Positions 25,640 to 33,758 of a DNA stretch of 64,000 nucleotides are shown here, piece by piece (within the stretch, counting starts at the first letter, position 1; each line of letters begins with the position of its first letter). The DNA is taken from assembly GCF_014202425.1 (NCBI RefSeq), contig NZ_JACHGT010000009.1:1-64000 (forward strand). Reading direction: 5' to 3'. The notes under the pieces are model-generated. The model saw only the letters and a list, made by a program, of their open reading frames with translations, had not been told where the DNA came from and ran no database searches. This stretch comes from Phytomonospora endophytica (lineage in GTDB: Bacteria > Actinomycetota > Actinomycetes > Mycobacteriales > Micromonosporaceae). The translations under genes were made by a program, and so were the position numbers.

Positions 25640-26587
25640 CTACTTGGCGGCGGCGTCCGCCCGATCGATGTCCGGTTCGAGGTAGATGACTCGCGCGATC
25701 GGCACGGCGGCGCGCACGCGCGCCTCCGCCTTGTCGATCCCGCGTGCGATCTCGGCGGCCGTCTCGTCATGGCGTACCGCGATCTTCGCGGCGACCATGA
25801 GTTCCTCGGGCCCGAGGTGCAGGGTCTTCATGTGAATGATGTGGTCGACCTCTTCGCCGACCAGGGCGTTCTCGATGGCCTTGACGTGCTCGTCGGTCGC
25901 CGACTCGCCGAGCAGGAGACTCTTCGTCTCCAGCGCCAGGATGATCGCGACGATGACCAGCAGCACACCGATCGCAACGGTGAAGATGCCGTCGTAGATC
26001 CCGTTCTCGGTCACCAGCGTCAGCCCGACACCGAACAGCGCCAGGACCAGACCGACCAGCGCCGCCAGGTCCTCCAGCAGCACGACCGGCAGCTCGGGCG
26101 CCTTCGCGTTGCGCACGAAGGACTTCCACGAGGACTTGCCGCGCACCGCGTTGGACTCCACGATCGCGGTCCGGAACGAGTAGGTCTCCAGCGCGATCGC
26201 GATGGTCAGCACCACCAGCGGCACCCACCACCACTTCGACGCGAGGAGGTCGTTGGGGTGACCGTCCAGCGTCTCGGTGATCTTGTGATAGCCCTCGTAG
26301 ACCGCGAACAGTCCACCGACGCTGAACAGCACGATCGAGACGATGAACGCGTAGATGTAGCGTTCACGACCGAAGCCGAAGGGGTGTTGGGGCGTCGCCT
26401 TGCGCGTCGCGCGCTTGCCGCCGACGAGCAGCAGCGCCTGGTTACCGGAGTCGGCGACCGAGTGAATGCCCTCGGCCAGCATCGACGAGGAGCCGGTGAG
26501 TGCGAACGCGACGAACTTGGTGACCGCGATCCCAGCATTCGCACCAAGTGCGGCCACGATGGCCTTGGTGCCGCCGCCAGCGCTCAC
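25640..26587 (-). CDS. Cation diffusion facilitator (CDF) family transporter
   Basis: A 315-aa metal/proton antiporter, probably exporting Zn2+, Fe2+ or similar divalent ions. Six transmembrane helices are visible; TM2 carries SMLAEGIHSVADSGNQ with the HxxxD metal site, and TM5 carries a second acidic site (LLEDLAALVGLVLAL, ExxxA type). This is an unusual subfamily with an inserted loop between TM3 and TM4 (ESNAVRGKSSWKSFVRNAK). The cytoplasmic C-terminal domain follows (DHIIHMKTLHLGPEELMVAAKI). The GTG at 26587 overlaps the SIS gene stop by 4 bp, and GGAGG lies 7-8 bases upstream inside that gene, so the two are coupled. The frame extends further upstream but only antisense to the SIS gene. 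Confidence 0.9.
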   Translation of the reverse strand: MSAGGGTKAIVAALGANAGIAVTKFVAFALTGSSSMLAEGIHSVADSGNQALLLVGGKRATRKATPQHPFGFGRERYIYAFIVSIVLFSVGGLFAVYEGYHKITETLDGHPNDLLASKWWWVPLVVLTIAIALETYSFRTAIVESNAVRGKSSWKSFVRNAKAPELPVVLLEDLAALVGLVLALFGVGLTLVTENGIYDGIFTVAIGVLLVIVAIILALETKSLLLGESATDEHVKAIENALVGEEVDHIIHMKTLHLGPEELMVAAKIAVRHDETAAEIARGIDKAEARVRAAVPIARVIYLEPDIDRADAAAK

Positions 26588-27795
26588 GTGTTGTCCTCCA
26601 TGACGTTGCTCAGTTCCTTCATCTCCGACACGGCGGGCACCGACATCGGGTCCAGCCCGTGCGCGAGCGCCAGGTACACCGACGCGAAGTCGGGCACGGC
26701 GACCAGCGACGCGAGCCGCTCCAGCGCCGAGGCTCCCTCGGCGTTGATGACGTCGCATCGTATGCCACGGCGCCCGGTCAGTTCGACCACGGCGTCGGCC
26801 CGCTTGGAGTCCTTCGGCGTGCCCGACTCGTCACCGTCGAGGCCGTCGTCGCGCAGCAGCACGATCCGCAGCCGCGTCGACTCCGGCTCGTCCTCGGGGT
26901 CGGCGAAGATGTCGCGGTCCTGCTCGGCGAGGGTGCCGAACACCCCGTCGAGGAGGCCGACCCGGCCGCGGCCGGCCTCGCCGAGCTCACCGGCGAGCAC
27001 CGGGTAGCGGGCGTTGGCGGCGAGCATGTCGCCGAAACGGCGGGCGGCCACACCGGCGAGCGGAGACGAACCCCACACGACCGGGATGGAGTTGGCCAGG
27101 TCGAGGGCGAGCGATTTGGCCGGGTTGACGAAGGGCTCGGCGCCGGGCTTGCAGCGTTCGGCGTCGGCGTCGAGACGTGCGGCGGTCTCGGCGATGTCGG
27201 CCTCGTTGAGGCGGATCAGCCCGAAGGACTTCGCGGCCATCAGGACCGGGATCGTCAGCGCCCACAGGCTCATGCGGGCCGGTGCCCGGCGCGGGACCGG
27301 GATGTAGGGCGCGCGGGCGCGCTCGGCGACGGCCTGCAGTTCGGTGTCTGGCGCGCCGATCGCGACGAGGCGGGCGCCGCGGCGGGCGGCGGCCTCGGCG
27401 GCGGCGAGCGCCTCGGGGCTGCGGCCGGACGCCGACACGGCGATGACCACGTCGGCGGCGCCGACCCAGCCGGGGATGCCGGCGCTGCGGTGGGCCACGA
27501 CCGGGACGGGCGCGCGGGGTCCGGCGACCGTCGAGAGGATGTCGCCGGTGCGGGCGGCGGTGCCGACGCCGGCGACGACGACCGCGCGGGGGCGGCCCTC
27601 GTCGGCGAGCGACACCAGGTTCGCCTCGGCCGCCAGGGAGGCGGCCTCCCGGAGCTGCGGTCCGGCGGAGGCGAGCGCGCGCAGCGCGTCGCCGGGGTCG
27701 CCGGCGGCGATGGCCTCGGCCGAGCCGAGGCGGTCCTCGTCGACCCGGCACTGGCCGGTGACTCCGGCGGTGCCGTCGTCCATGCGCTTGCTCAC
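26584..27795 (-). CDS. SIS-domain protein, phosphoglucose/phosphomannose isomerase-like
   Basis: A 403-aa protein with two SIS sugar-isomerase folds, related to the archaeal-type bifunctional phosphoglucose/phosphomannose isomerase (C-terminal domain family). The first fold has VVVAGVGTAARTGD and the phosphate-binding serine loop VIAVSASGRSPEAL; the second starts at IPVVWGSSPLAGVAARRFGDMLAANA. Actinobacterial members in this context are usually annotated only as SIS proteins, so isomerase activity is not certain. The GTG at 27795 overlaps the Trm112 stop by 4 bp. It belongs to the manB-Trm112-SIS-CDF-manA run and so plausibly links glucose- and mannose-phosphate pools. Confidence 0.85.
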   Translation of the reverse strand: MSKRMDDGTAGVTGQCRVDEDRLGSAEAIAAGDPGDALRALASAGPQLREAASLAAEANLVSLADEGRPRAVVVAGVGTAARTGDILSTVAGPRAPVPVVAHRSAGIPGWVGAADVVIAVSASGRSPEALAAAEAAARRGARLVAIGAPDTELQAVAERARAPYIPVPRRAPARMSLWALTIPVLMAAKSFGLIRLNEADIAETAARLDADAERCKPGAEPFVNPAKSLALDLANSIPVVWGSSPLAGVAARRFGDMLAANARYPVLAGELGEAGRGRVGLLDGVFGTLAEQDRDIFADPEDEPESTRLRIVLLRDDGLDGDESGTPKDSKRADAVVELTGRRGIRCDVINAEGASALERLASLVAVPDFASVYLALAHGLDPMSVPAVSEMKELSNVMEDNT

Positions 27796-27986
27796 GCGGC
27801 GTCTCCGGGGTTCTTCGGGCCGGCCACGGCCTCGTCGAGGAGCAGGACGGGGATTCCGTCGCGGATCGGGAAGACCCGTGCGCACTCGGTGCAGGTCAGC
27901 GTCTGCGCGTCGGCGTCATAGGTCAGTGGCGCGTGGTGCTCGTCCGGGCAGGCGAGGACCTCAAGAAGTTTCGCGTCGAGTGTCAC
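27792..27986 (-). CDS. Trm112 family (UPF0434) small zinc-ribbon-like protein
   Basis: A 64-aa protein of the Trm112/YcaR family. It shows LLEVLACPDEHHAPL with the first Cys, TLTCTECARVFPIRDGIPVLLLDEA with CxxC, and the typical IRDGIPVLL ending. In eukaryotes Trm112 activates methyltransferases; the bacterial role is poorly defined. The GTG start has AGGAG 5-6 bases upstream. It overlaps the SIS gene start by 4 bp and lies 28 bp downstream of manB. Confidence 0.92.
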   Translation of the reverse strand: MTLDAKLLEVLACPDEHHAPLTYDADAQTLTCTECARVFPIRDGIPVLLLDEAVAGPKNPGDAA

Positions 27987-28014
27987 TATGGCTCCTTAAA
28001 CCTGTGGTTCGTGT

Positions 28015-29376
28015 TCAGCCGCGGACGATGGCCAGCACCGCGTCGCGGAGACGCTCCATGCGCTCGGGGGTCGACGCTTCGACGTTGAGACGCAGCAGTG
28101 GCTCGGTGTTCGACGCGCGCAGGTTGGCCCAGGCTCCGTCGGTCATGGTGATGGTGAGCCCGTCGAGGTGGTCGATCTTCTCGCCGGCGAAGGCCTCCTC
28201 GACGGCGGCGAGGCGCGCGGCCTGGTCGTCGACCGTGGAGTTGATCTCGCCGGAGGCGACGTAGCGCTCGTAGTCGGCGGCGAGCTCCGAGAGGGGCTTG
28301 TCGCTGCCGCCGAGGGCGGCGAGGGTGTGCATCGCGGCGAGCAGGCCGGTGTCGGCGAACCAGAAGTCGCGGAAGTAGTAGTGCGCGGAGTGCTCGCCGC
28401 CGAAGATGGCGTTGGTGCGGGCCATTTCGGCCTTGATGAAGGAGTGGCCGACGCGAGTGCGGACGGGGGCGCCGCCGTTCTCGGTGACGATCTCGGGGAC
28501 CGCGCGCGAGGTGATCAGGTTGTGGATGATCGTGGCGCCGGGGTCGCGGGCCAGTTCGCGGACGGCGACGAGTGCGGTGATCGCCGAGGGCGAGACGGGG
28601 TCGCCGTTCTCGTCGATGACGAAGCAGCGGTCGGCGTCGCCGTCGAAGGCGAGGCCGATGTCGGCGCCGACTTCGACGACCTTCTTCTGCAGGTCGACGA
28701 GGTTCTTGGGTTCGAGGGGGTTGGCCTCGTGGTTGGGGAAGGTGCCGTCGAGTTCGAAGTACATCGGGACGACGGTGAAGGGCAGGTCCTCGAAGGCGGT
28801 GGGGACGGTGTGGCCGCCCATGCCGTTGCCGGCGTCGACGGCGACGGTCAGGGGGCGGATGCCCGACAGGTCGACGAGGGTGCGCAGGTGCGCGACGTAG
28901 TCGGCGAGGAAGTCGCGTTCGGTGAGGGTGCCGGGGGTGTCGGCGGTGGTGGGCTCGGCGCCGTCGAGGATCGCCTGGGCGCGGTCGCGGATGTCGGCGC
29001 CGCCGGTGTCGAGGCTGACGGGCCGGGCGCCGGCCAGGCAGGTCTTGATGCCGTTGTACTCGGCGGGGTTGTGGCTCGCGGTGAACATCGCGCCGGGGAC
29101 GTCGAGGCTCCCGGAGATGAAGTAGAGCTCGTCGGTGGAGCAGAGTCCGGCGAAGACGACGTCGATGCCCGCGCGGGTGATCGCACCGGCGAAGGCCCGC
29201 GCGAGGCCCGGGCCGGTGTCGCGCATGTCGTGGGCGACGGCGACCTTGGTGGCGCCGTGGCCGCGGACGAGGTCCGCGAAGCCCGTGCCGAGGGCGGCGG
29301 CCGCCGCCTCGTCGAACTGGCCGGGGACGGTGCCCCGGATGTCGTAAGCCTTGACGATGCTGGCCAGATCCGGCAC
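28015..29376 (-). CDS. manB: Phosphomannomutase/phosphoglucomutase
   Basis: A 453-aa alpha-D-phosphohexomutase that converts mannose-6-P to mannose-1-P. Visible are IVKAYDIRGTVPGQFDE at the N-terminus, the phosphoserine loop AMFTASHNPAEYNGIK, the Mg-binding FDGDADRCFVIDE, the sugar-specificity loop GGEHSAHYYF, and the phosphate-binding RASNTEPLLRLNVEA near the C-terminus. The GTG at 29376 is chosen because GGAGG lies 7 bases upstream and the family starts there. With manA and manC (60.5 kb) it completes the route to GDP-mannose for glycans such as phosphatidylinositol mannosides. Confidence 0.95.
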   Translation of the reverse strand: MPDLASIVKAYDIRGTVPGQFDEAAAAALGTGFADLVRGHGATKVAVAHDMRDTGPGLARAFAGAITRAGIDVVFAGLCSTDELYFISGSLDVPGAMFTASHNPAEYNGIKTCLAGARPVSLDTGGADIRDRAQAILDGAEPTTADTPGTLTERDFLADYVAHLRTLVDLSGIRPLTVAVDAGNGMGGHTVPTAFEDLPFTVVPMYFELDGTFPNHEANPLEPKNLVDLQKKVVEVGADIGLAFDGDADRCFVIDENGDPVSPSAITALVAVRELARDPGATIIHNLITSRAVPEIVTENGGAPVRTRVGHSFIKAEMARTNAIFGGEHSAHYYFRDFWFADTGLLAAMHTLAALGGSDKPLSELAADYERYVASGEINSTVDDQAARLAAVEEAFAGEKIDHLDGLTITMTDGAWANLRASNTEPLLRLNVEASTPERMERLRDAVLAIVRG

Positions 29377-29510
29377 TGGTGCCCCTCCTGTGTCGCGTGG
29401 ATGACCACAGACATCCTCCCTTGCCTGGCCGCGAGGGGTGAGCGCGGGTGCCGGTGCCCGGCGGGCGGGCACGGGCCGAAGCGAGCGTCGGCGCAGGTCG
29501 GGGGCGCGGG

Positions 29511-29936
29511 TCAGCGGTCGTCGACGATGCGCAGGTGGCCCCGGCGTCCGGTGTTGGCGTCGCGGGAGGGCGGCGCCTGCGGTGGAGGGGGCGGTGGGGG
29601 CGCCGAGGCCGACGCGCGCGCGGGCGCGTCGGGGAAGGGGAGCTCCGGGGGCGTCTCGTCGCGCGGGCGGGCGGCTTCGCGGACGGCCTCGGCGAGCGCG
29701 ACGAGGTCGTCGGTGCTCGGTTCGGGGGTCGCGTACTCGCCTTCGTGGCGGACGAGATCCCAGCCCAGGGGGGCGGTCAGCCGGGTGGCGTGCGCCTCGC
29801 ACAGGTCATAGGAGTGGGGCTCATCGGAGGTGGCGAGCGGACCGACCACCGCGGTGGAGTCCACATAGATGTACGTCAAGGTGGCGACCGCCGCTTCGCG
29901 GCAGCCGTTCCGGGAACACAACCGATGTGACCTCAC
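29511..29936 (-). CDS. DUF3499 domain-containing protein
   Basis: A 141-aa actinobacterial protein. The N-terminal 70 residues hold the DUF3499 pattern: RLCSRNGCREAAVATLTYIY, then SYDLCEAHATRLTAPLGWDLVRHE, with three Cys and a His that could bind zinc. The C-terminus is Pro/Ala-rich and disordered. The gene sits in its conserved place between manB and the metallopeptidase-like gene. The GTG at 29936 lies 7 bp from TACCGT, a leaderless start. The function is unknown. Confidence 0.88.
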   Translation of the reverse strand: MRSHRLCSRNGCREAAVATLTYIYVDSTAVVGPLATSDEPHSYDLCEAHATRLTAPLGWDLVRHEGEYATPEPSTDDLVALAEAVREAARPRDETPPELPFPDAPARASASAPPPPPPPQAPPSRDANTGRRGHLRIVDDR

Positions 29937-29943
29937 GGCCCGA

Positions 29944-29949
29944 ACGGTA
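29944..29949 (-). promoter_or_regulatory. -10 box TACCGT of the DUF3499 gene
   Basis: On the minus strand TACCGT lies 7 bp before the GTG at 29936. The same box occurs before two genes at 61.8 and 63.4 kb. Confidence 0.5.
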
Positions 29950-30032
29950 TCGCCCCGTGCTCCGCGGCCGCATCCGATATCGGTCCGACACGCCGAGCGG
30001 GCGCCGTGTAAGGCCGCCGAAGGCGCCGGATC

Positions 30033-30038
30033 TAGTCT
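30033..30038 (+). promoter_or_regulatory. -10 box TAGTCT of the metallopeptidase-like gene
   Basis: TAGTCT lies 6 bp before the ATG at 30045, predicting leaderless transcription; it is divergent from DUF3499. Confidence 0.5.
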
Positions 30039-30044
30039 TGCGAC

Positions 30045-30521
30045 ATGACCCGAGGACCCCGACCCGCGCGACGCGGGCACCGCGACCGGCGCGGCCGTGG
30101 GCTGCGTGGTCGCCTGGTGCCCGCGTCGGTGCCCATGGCCCGCACGCGAGCCGAGACCTTCGACGAGTTGGTGCTGTCGGCGGTCGATCAGTTGGAGCGG
30201 CACCTCGTCGGCCGCGATACCGATGAGCATCGCAAGGCCGCGCGGCGGTTGCGCGAGGTCGAGTTCGCCGTCGAGGACGTGCCCGGCGAGTTCAACGTGT
30301 ACGACACCGACGTGCTGGAGGACGGGCAGGTCCCCTTGGCGCGTCTGTTGCCTGCGCAGCCGGGAACCGCGGGGGCGCTGCCGCGGATCGTGCTGTACCG
30401 CAGGCCCCTTGAGCTGCGCGGTGACGGAGACGAGCTGGCCGCCCTGATCAAGGACGTGCTCACCGAGCAGGTCGCCAATCTGCTGGGCATCGACCCGTCG
30501 GACTTCGACCCGCCGGAGTAG
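30045..30521 (+). CDS. Metallopeptidase-family (zincin-like) protein lacking the HExxH motif
   Basis: A 158-aa protein of the family annotated as metallopeptidase family protein (minimal zincin fold), recognised by context next to DUF3499 and by FDELVLSAVDQLE, VEFAVEDVP and IVLYRRPLEL. Where the family has the zinc-binding HExxH helix, this protein reads DVLTEQVANLLGIDPSDFDP, so the first His is Thr and the second is Ala or Asn, and the canonical Glu is retained. Zinc peptidase activity is therefore unlikely; actinobacterial members often share this loss as far as I recall. The first 30 residues are basic and may not be part of the fold. Confidence 0.75.
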   Translation: MTRGPRPARRGHRDRRGRGLRGRLVPASVPMARTRAETFDELVLSAVDQLERHLVGRDTDEHRKAARRLREVEFAVEDVPGEFNVYDTDVLEDGQVPLARLLPAQPGTAGALPRIVLYRRPLELRGDGDELAALIKDVLTEQVANLLGIDPSDFDPPE

Positions 30522-30548
30522 CGGCCGAGCCACCCCGGTGGATCTCGG

Positions 30549-30914
30549 TCACGCCGCCTGGGGCGTCTGTTCGGTTTCCAGTACCGGTGCCGGGGTCACG
30601 ACCTGCATGACCGGCGCGGTGGACTGCGCCGCAGCGGCCGCGGCGGCGAGTCGTACCTCATTGGCGCGCCTTTTGATCTTTCGCCGTTCCCGTTCCGACA
30701 TGCCACCCCAGATACCGAAACGTTCATCGTGCTGCATCGCGTACTCAAGGCATTCGGTCGTCACCTCGCAGCGCGAGCAGATTCGTTTGGCCTCACGTGT
30801 CGAGCCCCCCTTCTCCGGGAAGAACGCCTCCGGGTCGGTCTGCGCGCACAACGCGCGCTCCTGCCACTCGGGGACGCTTCCCAGCAGGTCGGCCAGGATG
30901 TCGTGGCCGTCCAT
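30549..30914 (-). CDS. whiB2: WhiB2-type iron-sulfur transcriptional regulator
   Basis: A 121-aa Wbl protein of the WhiB2/WhmD group, which together with WhiA controls sporulation septation or cell division. The four [4Fe-4S] cysteines are Cys23, Cys46, Cys49 and Cys55 (the CxxCxxxxxC arrangement), followed by GIWGGMSERERRKIKRR, the G[I/V]WGG turn and basic DNA-binding region. The C-terminus is Ala-rich. The ATG at 30914 is chosen because GAGGAGG lies 8 bases upstream; an in-frame GTG at 30935 lies before this site and is less likely. Its position next to the metallopeptidase/DUF3499/manB block is conserved in actinobacteria. Confidence 0.93.
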   Translation of the reverse strand: MDGHDILADLLGSVPEWQERALCAQTDPEAFFPEKGGSTREAKRICSRCEVTTECLEYAMQHDERFGIWGGMSERERRKIKRRANEVRLAAAAAAAQSTAPVMQVVTPAPVLETEQTPQAA

Positions 30915-30935
30915 TATGTACGCCTCCTCGCTCAC

Positions 30936-31660
30936 CTATCGGCGGTAATTGGCGCCAACCCCCCGCTGTTGCCGGAACCGCCGAGAGTGACGACGGTCCA
31001 CTGCGACGGGTTTCCGTCACACCCCTTTGATGAATTACACGCGTGTCATCCGTCCTTCGTCAAGCAGAACCTGGTAATAGACCCGTTCGGGCAGTCGAAT
31101 TAGCAGATTTTGCTCAGCACAAAGCACGCTGCGACGTGTTGGCACCGACCGATAACGGACAGTAGTGCACTCGGGTGTCGGGGGGTTTGGTGGGGTGGGT
31201 GGGGCGGGAGTGAGACAGACGACCGGCCGTCCGCCTCCGCTCACGCCCCCCGGCTCGGCGAACAGGCGTGGGCACGAGCTGGAACCGGGCCTGGGTGCCG
31301 TCCGCCGCATCGTCTCCACCCGCACGTCGGGCGGCGACACGGTGGGGCTTCCGGTCCCGGCGGGGCGGCACGAGCGTTCCGGCGTCACCTTCCCGCACGG
31401 CCTCCCGCAGTGGCCCGGGCGGCGACATCACGGTGCTCGGTCCCGGCGGGGCGGCATGGGCGTTCCGGCGTCACCTTCCCGCACGGCCTCCCGCAGTGGC
31501 CCGGGCGGCGACATCACGGTGCTCGGTCCCGGCGGGGCGGCACGAGCGTTCCGGCGGGTCATCTCCCTGCGCGCCTCCGGCAACAGTCCGGGACACCACA
31601 CGAGCCGCGGGACCCGAGTCCCAGAGCGAGCAGCCGGCGGCAAGCCCCCCACCCACAAAG
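30936..31660. other. Gene-free region upstream of whiB2, with repeats
   Basis: About 0.7 kb without a convincing gene. The first 200 bp after the whiB2 start are comparatively AT-rich (around 31020-31110) and probably hold the whiB2 promoter. The rest contains an 86-bp direct repeat (31353-31556). Reading frames through the repeat exist on both strands but the 86-bp period breaks any frame and the translations have no family features. Confidence 0.55.
31353..31556. repeat. 86-bp tandem direct repeat, about 2.4 copies
   Basis: Copies begin at 31353, 31439 and 31525, each with GGTCCCGGCGGGGCGGCA, at an exact 86-bp period. Copies 1 and 2 are nearly identical over their length (one differs as CACGAGCG versus CATGGGCG) and copy 3 breaks off after 32 bp. 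A degenerate trace (GGGCGGCGACACGGTG) precedes copy 1. The units abut with no unique spacers, so this is not a CRISPR array. Confidence 0.8.
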
Positions 31661-31661
31661 A

Positions 31662-31690
31662 AAACCCCGGCCGCCAAGCGACCGGGGTTT
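31662..31690. terminator. Terminator of the Gln/Pro-tailed membrane protein gene
   Basis: AAACCCCGG (31662-31670) and CCGGGGTTT (31682-31690) form a 9-bp stem with an 11-nt loop. Read on the minus strand it is followed by a T-rich run (TTTTCTTTG). It lies 42 bp after the stop at 31732. Confidence 0.7.
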
Positions 31691-31731
31691 CTCGTACCTG
31701 AACCCGAGCTCCAACCCTCGCGGACCGGCGG

Positions 31732-32742
31732 CTACGCCCCCGGCTGCTGCGGCGGGTTCGGCTTGCCGATGACCTGCGTGTGCTCGTCGTCCGGCTGGCC
31801 CCAGGCCGGCGGCTGCGGCGGCTGGGGGTTGCCCTGCGGGGCGGCGGGGGCACCGGACGTCGGTGCCGGGACGCCCGACGTCGGCGCGGGCGGGCCGGAA
31901 ACCGGCGGCTGGCCGTAGGGGTTCTGCTGCGGCTGCTGCGGCTGCCCGATCATCTGCGTCGCCTCAGCCCCGTACTGCGGCTGCTGCGGCTGCTGCGGCG
32001 CCTGAGGCGGCTGCTGCGGGAACATCTGCGTCGCCTGGTCGTCCCCACCACCGTACTGCTGCTGCGGCGGCTGGGGCTGCCCGTACGCCGGCGGCTGCGG
32101 CTGCCCGTACGGCTGCTGCGGCTGACCCTGCTGGGGCTGACCCTGCTGCGGCTGCTGCGGCTGGCCGTACGCCGGCGGCTGCCCCTGCTGCGGCTGCTGT
32201 CCGTACGGCTGCTGCTGCCCGTAGGGCTGCTGTCCGTACGGCTGCTGCCCGTACCCGTACTGCGGCGCGACCGGCTTCGGCGGCTGGAAGTGCAGGTACA
32301 CCTTCAGCACGACGAACAGCGCGACACCGATCAGGGCCATGCTGGTCAGGTGCCCGAGGACACCGACGATCAGTTCGCCGGCGTCGGCCGACGAACCGGT
32401 CTCGATGATCCGCACGACCAGGAAGATCAGGTCGAGCAGCAGCACCAGTCCGTACTCGATCAGCGCGACCAGAGCGAACGTCTTCGACTCGGCCTGCACC
32501 GGCTTCACGTGGCTCAGCAGGAGAACGGCGAGCACGGGACCGACGAGCACGACGGTGCTGCCGCTGATCTGCGCGCCGCTGGCCCCCGACGAGAAGGAGT
32601 CGGCCAGGAACACCCTGATGAGGTCGAGCAAGATGAACAGACCGGAGGCCGCGATCAGTGCGATGGCGATTATCGGACGCAACGGTTTCGTAGACACCGC
32701 CGCCGTGTCCTTATCGGCGGTATCGGTTGTCTGGGTTGTCAC
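31732..32742 (-). CDS. Four-TM membrane protein with long Gln/Pro-rich tail and repeated Thr-Gln motifs
   Basis: A 336-aa protein. Four transmembrane helices lie in residues 20-155. The remaining 180 residues are a disordered tail made of PYGQQ, QPQQ and PPAYGQ repeats. Three acidic Thr-Gln motifs are embedded in the tail (DDQATQMFP, AEATQMIG, DEHTQVIG), similar to sites recognised by FHA domains after Ser/Thr-kinase phosphorylation. No enzymatic domain is present. It is divergent from cofD and monocistronic, with a clear terminator. A scaffold or turgor/division-related membrane role is only a guess. Confidence 0.75.
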   Translation of the reverse strand: MTTQTTDTADKDTAAVSTKPLRPIIAIALIAASGLFILLDLIRVFLADSFSSGASGAQISGSTVVLVGPVLAVLLLSHVKPVQAESKTFALVALIEYGLVLLLDLIFLVVRIIETGSSADAGELIVGVLGHLTSMALIGVALFVVLKVYLHFQPPKPVAPQYGYGQQPYGQQPYGQQQPYGQQPQQGQPPAYGQPQQPQQGQPQQGQPQQPYGQPQPPAYGQPQPPQQQYGGGDDQATQMFPQQPPQAPQQPQQPQYGAEATQMIGQPQQPQQNPYGQPPVSGPPAPTSGVPAPTSGAPAAPQGNPQPPQPPAWGQPDDEHTQVIGKPNPPQQPGA

Positions 32743-32825
32743 GATTCCTCCTCGGCGAGACCTGTGGTAGCGCTGAGCCTATCGGTCCACACCAACCCCG
32801 TATCCCCTTCGGGTCGGGGGTCGGC

Positions 32826-32831
32826 GAGACT
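32826..32831 (+). promoter_or_regulatory. -10-like GAGACT of the cofD-fbiB operon
   Basis: GAGACT lies exactly 6 bp before the ATG at 32838, which supports that start over the ATG at 32832. The first base deviates from TANNNT. Confidence 0.35.
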
Positions 32832-32837
32832 ATGCGC

Positions 32838-33758
32838 ATGCATGTTGTGGTGCTGGCGGGCGGAATCGGCGGCGCGAGGTTCCTTCAGGGAGTCCGCGAA
32901 CTCGGGGTCGAGGTGACCGCGGTGGTCAACACCGGGGACGACGTCACCATGCACGGCCTGCGGATCTGCCCGGATCTCGACAGCGTCATGTACACCCTCG
33001 GCGGTGGCGCCGACGCCGAGCGCGGCTGGGGCCGCACGGGTGAATCCTGGGTCGTCAAAGAGGAACTGGCCGCCTACGGCGCGGAGCCGACGTGGTTCGG
33101 TCTCGGCGACAAGGACGTCGCCACGCACCTGGTCCGCACGCGCATGCTCGCTGCGGGCAATCCGCTCTCGACGGTCACCGCGGCGCTCTGCGACCGCTGG
33201 AAACCCGGTGTTCGGCTCCTGCCGATGAGCGACGACCGCGTCGAGACGCACGTCGTGACGGGCGGACAGGCGATCCACTTCCAGGAGTGGTGGGTGCGGC
33301 ATCGCGGGCAGATCCCGGCCGAGCGCTTCGTGTTCACCGGCGCGGCCGAGGCGAGGCCGGGGGCGGGCGTCCTCGACGCGATCGCGTCGGCCGACCTGAT
33401 CCTGCTGGCGCCGAGCAATCCGGTCGTGTCGATCGCGCCGATCCTGGCCGTGCCGGGCATTCGCGAGGCGATGGTGGCGGCTTCGGCGCCGGTCGTGGGG
33501 GTCTCGCCGATCATCGGCGGCGCACCGGTCCGGGGCATGGCCGACAAGTGCCTCGCCGCGATCGATGTGGAGGTGAGCGCCGGCGCGGTCGGCGCGATCT
33601 ACGGATCGGACCTGCTCGACGGCTGGCTCGTCGACGAGACCGACGCCGACACGACCGTCGAGGGCGTCCCGGTCCGTTCACGTCCCTTGTGGATGTCCGA
33701 CACCGCGGCCACCGCCGCGATCGTGCGCGACGCCGTCGACCTGGCGGGCCTGTCGTGA
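32838..33758 (+). CDS. fbiA: 2-phospho-L-lactate/phosphoenolpyruvate transferase of F420 synthesis (CofD/FbiA)
   Basis: A 306-aa enzyme that transfers an activated phospho-lactate or phosphoenolpyruvate moiety from the guanylyl carrier to Fo, giving F420-0 or dehydro-F420-0. The family hallmarks are visible: [18 protein letters not shown] at the start, [22 protein letters not shown], the [13 protein letters not shown] loop, and [16 protein letters not shown] start at 32838 because the related mycobacterial protein begins at the same place relative to the glycine loop and a -10-like box lies 6 bp upstream; an ATG at 32832 is the alternative. Its stop overlaps the GTG of fbiB by 4 bp, so the two F420 genes are coupled. 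Confidence 0.95.
   Translation: MHVVVLAGGIGGARFLQGVRELGVEVTAVVNTGDDVTMHGLRICPDLDSVMYTLGGGADAERGWGRTGESWVVKEELAAYGAEPTWFGLGDKDVATHLVRTRMLAAGNPLSTVTAALCDRWKPGVRLLPMSDDRVETHVVTGGQAIHFQEWWVRHRGQIPAERFVFTGAAEARPGAGVLDAIASADLILLAPSNPVVSIAPILAVPGIREAMVAASAPVVGVSPIIGGAPVRGMADKCLAAIDVEVSAGAVGAIYGSDLLDGWLVDETDADTTVEGVPVRSRPLWMSDTAATAAIVRDAVDLAGLS

Noticed and set aside
28168-29811. 547-codon plus-strand frame opposite manB
   Set aside because: Antisense shadow; the minus strand encodes an unmistakable phosphomannomutase in the same segment.
31353-31556. Possible CRISPR or gene in the 86-bp repeats
   Set aside because: Copies are contiguous without unique spacers and the period is not a multiple of three.
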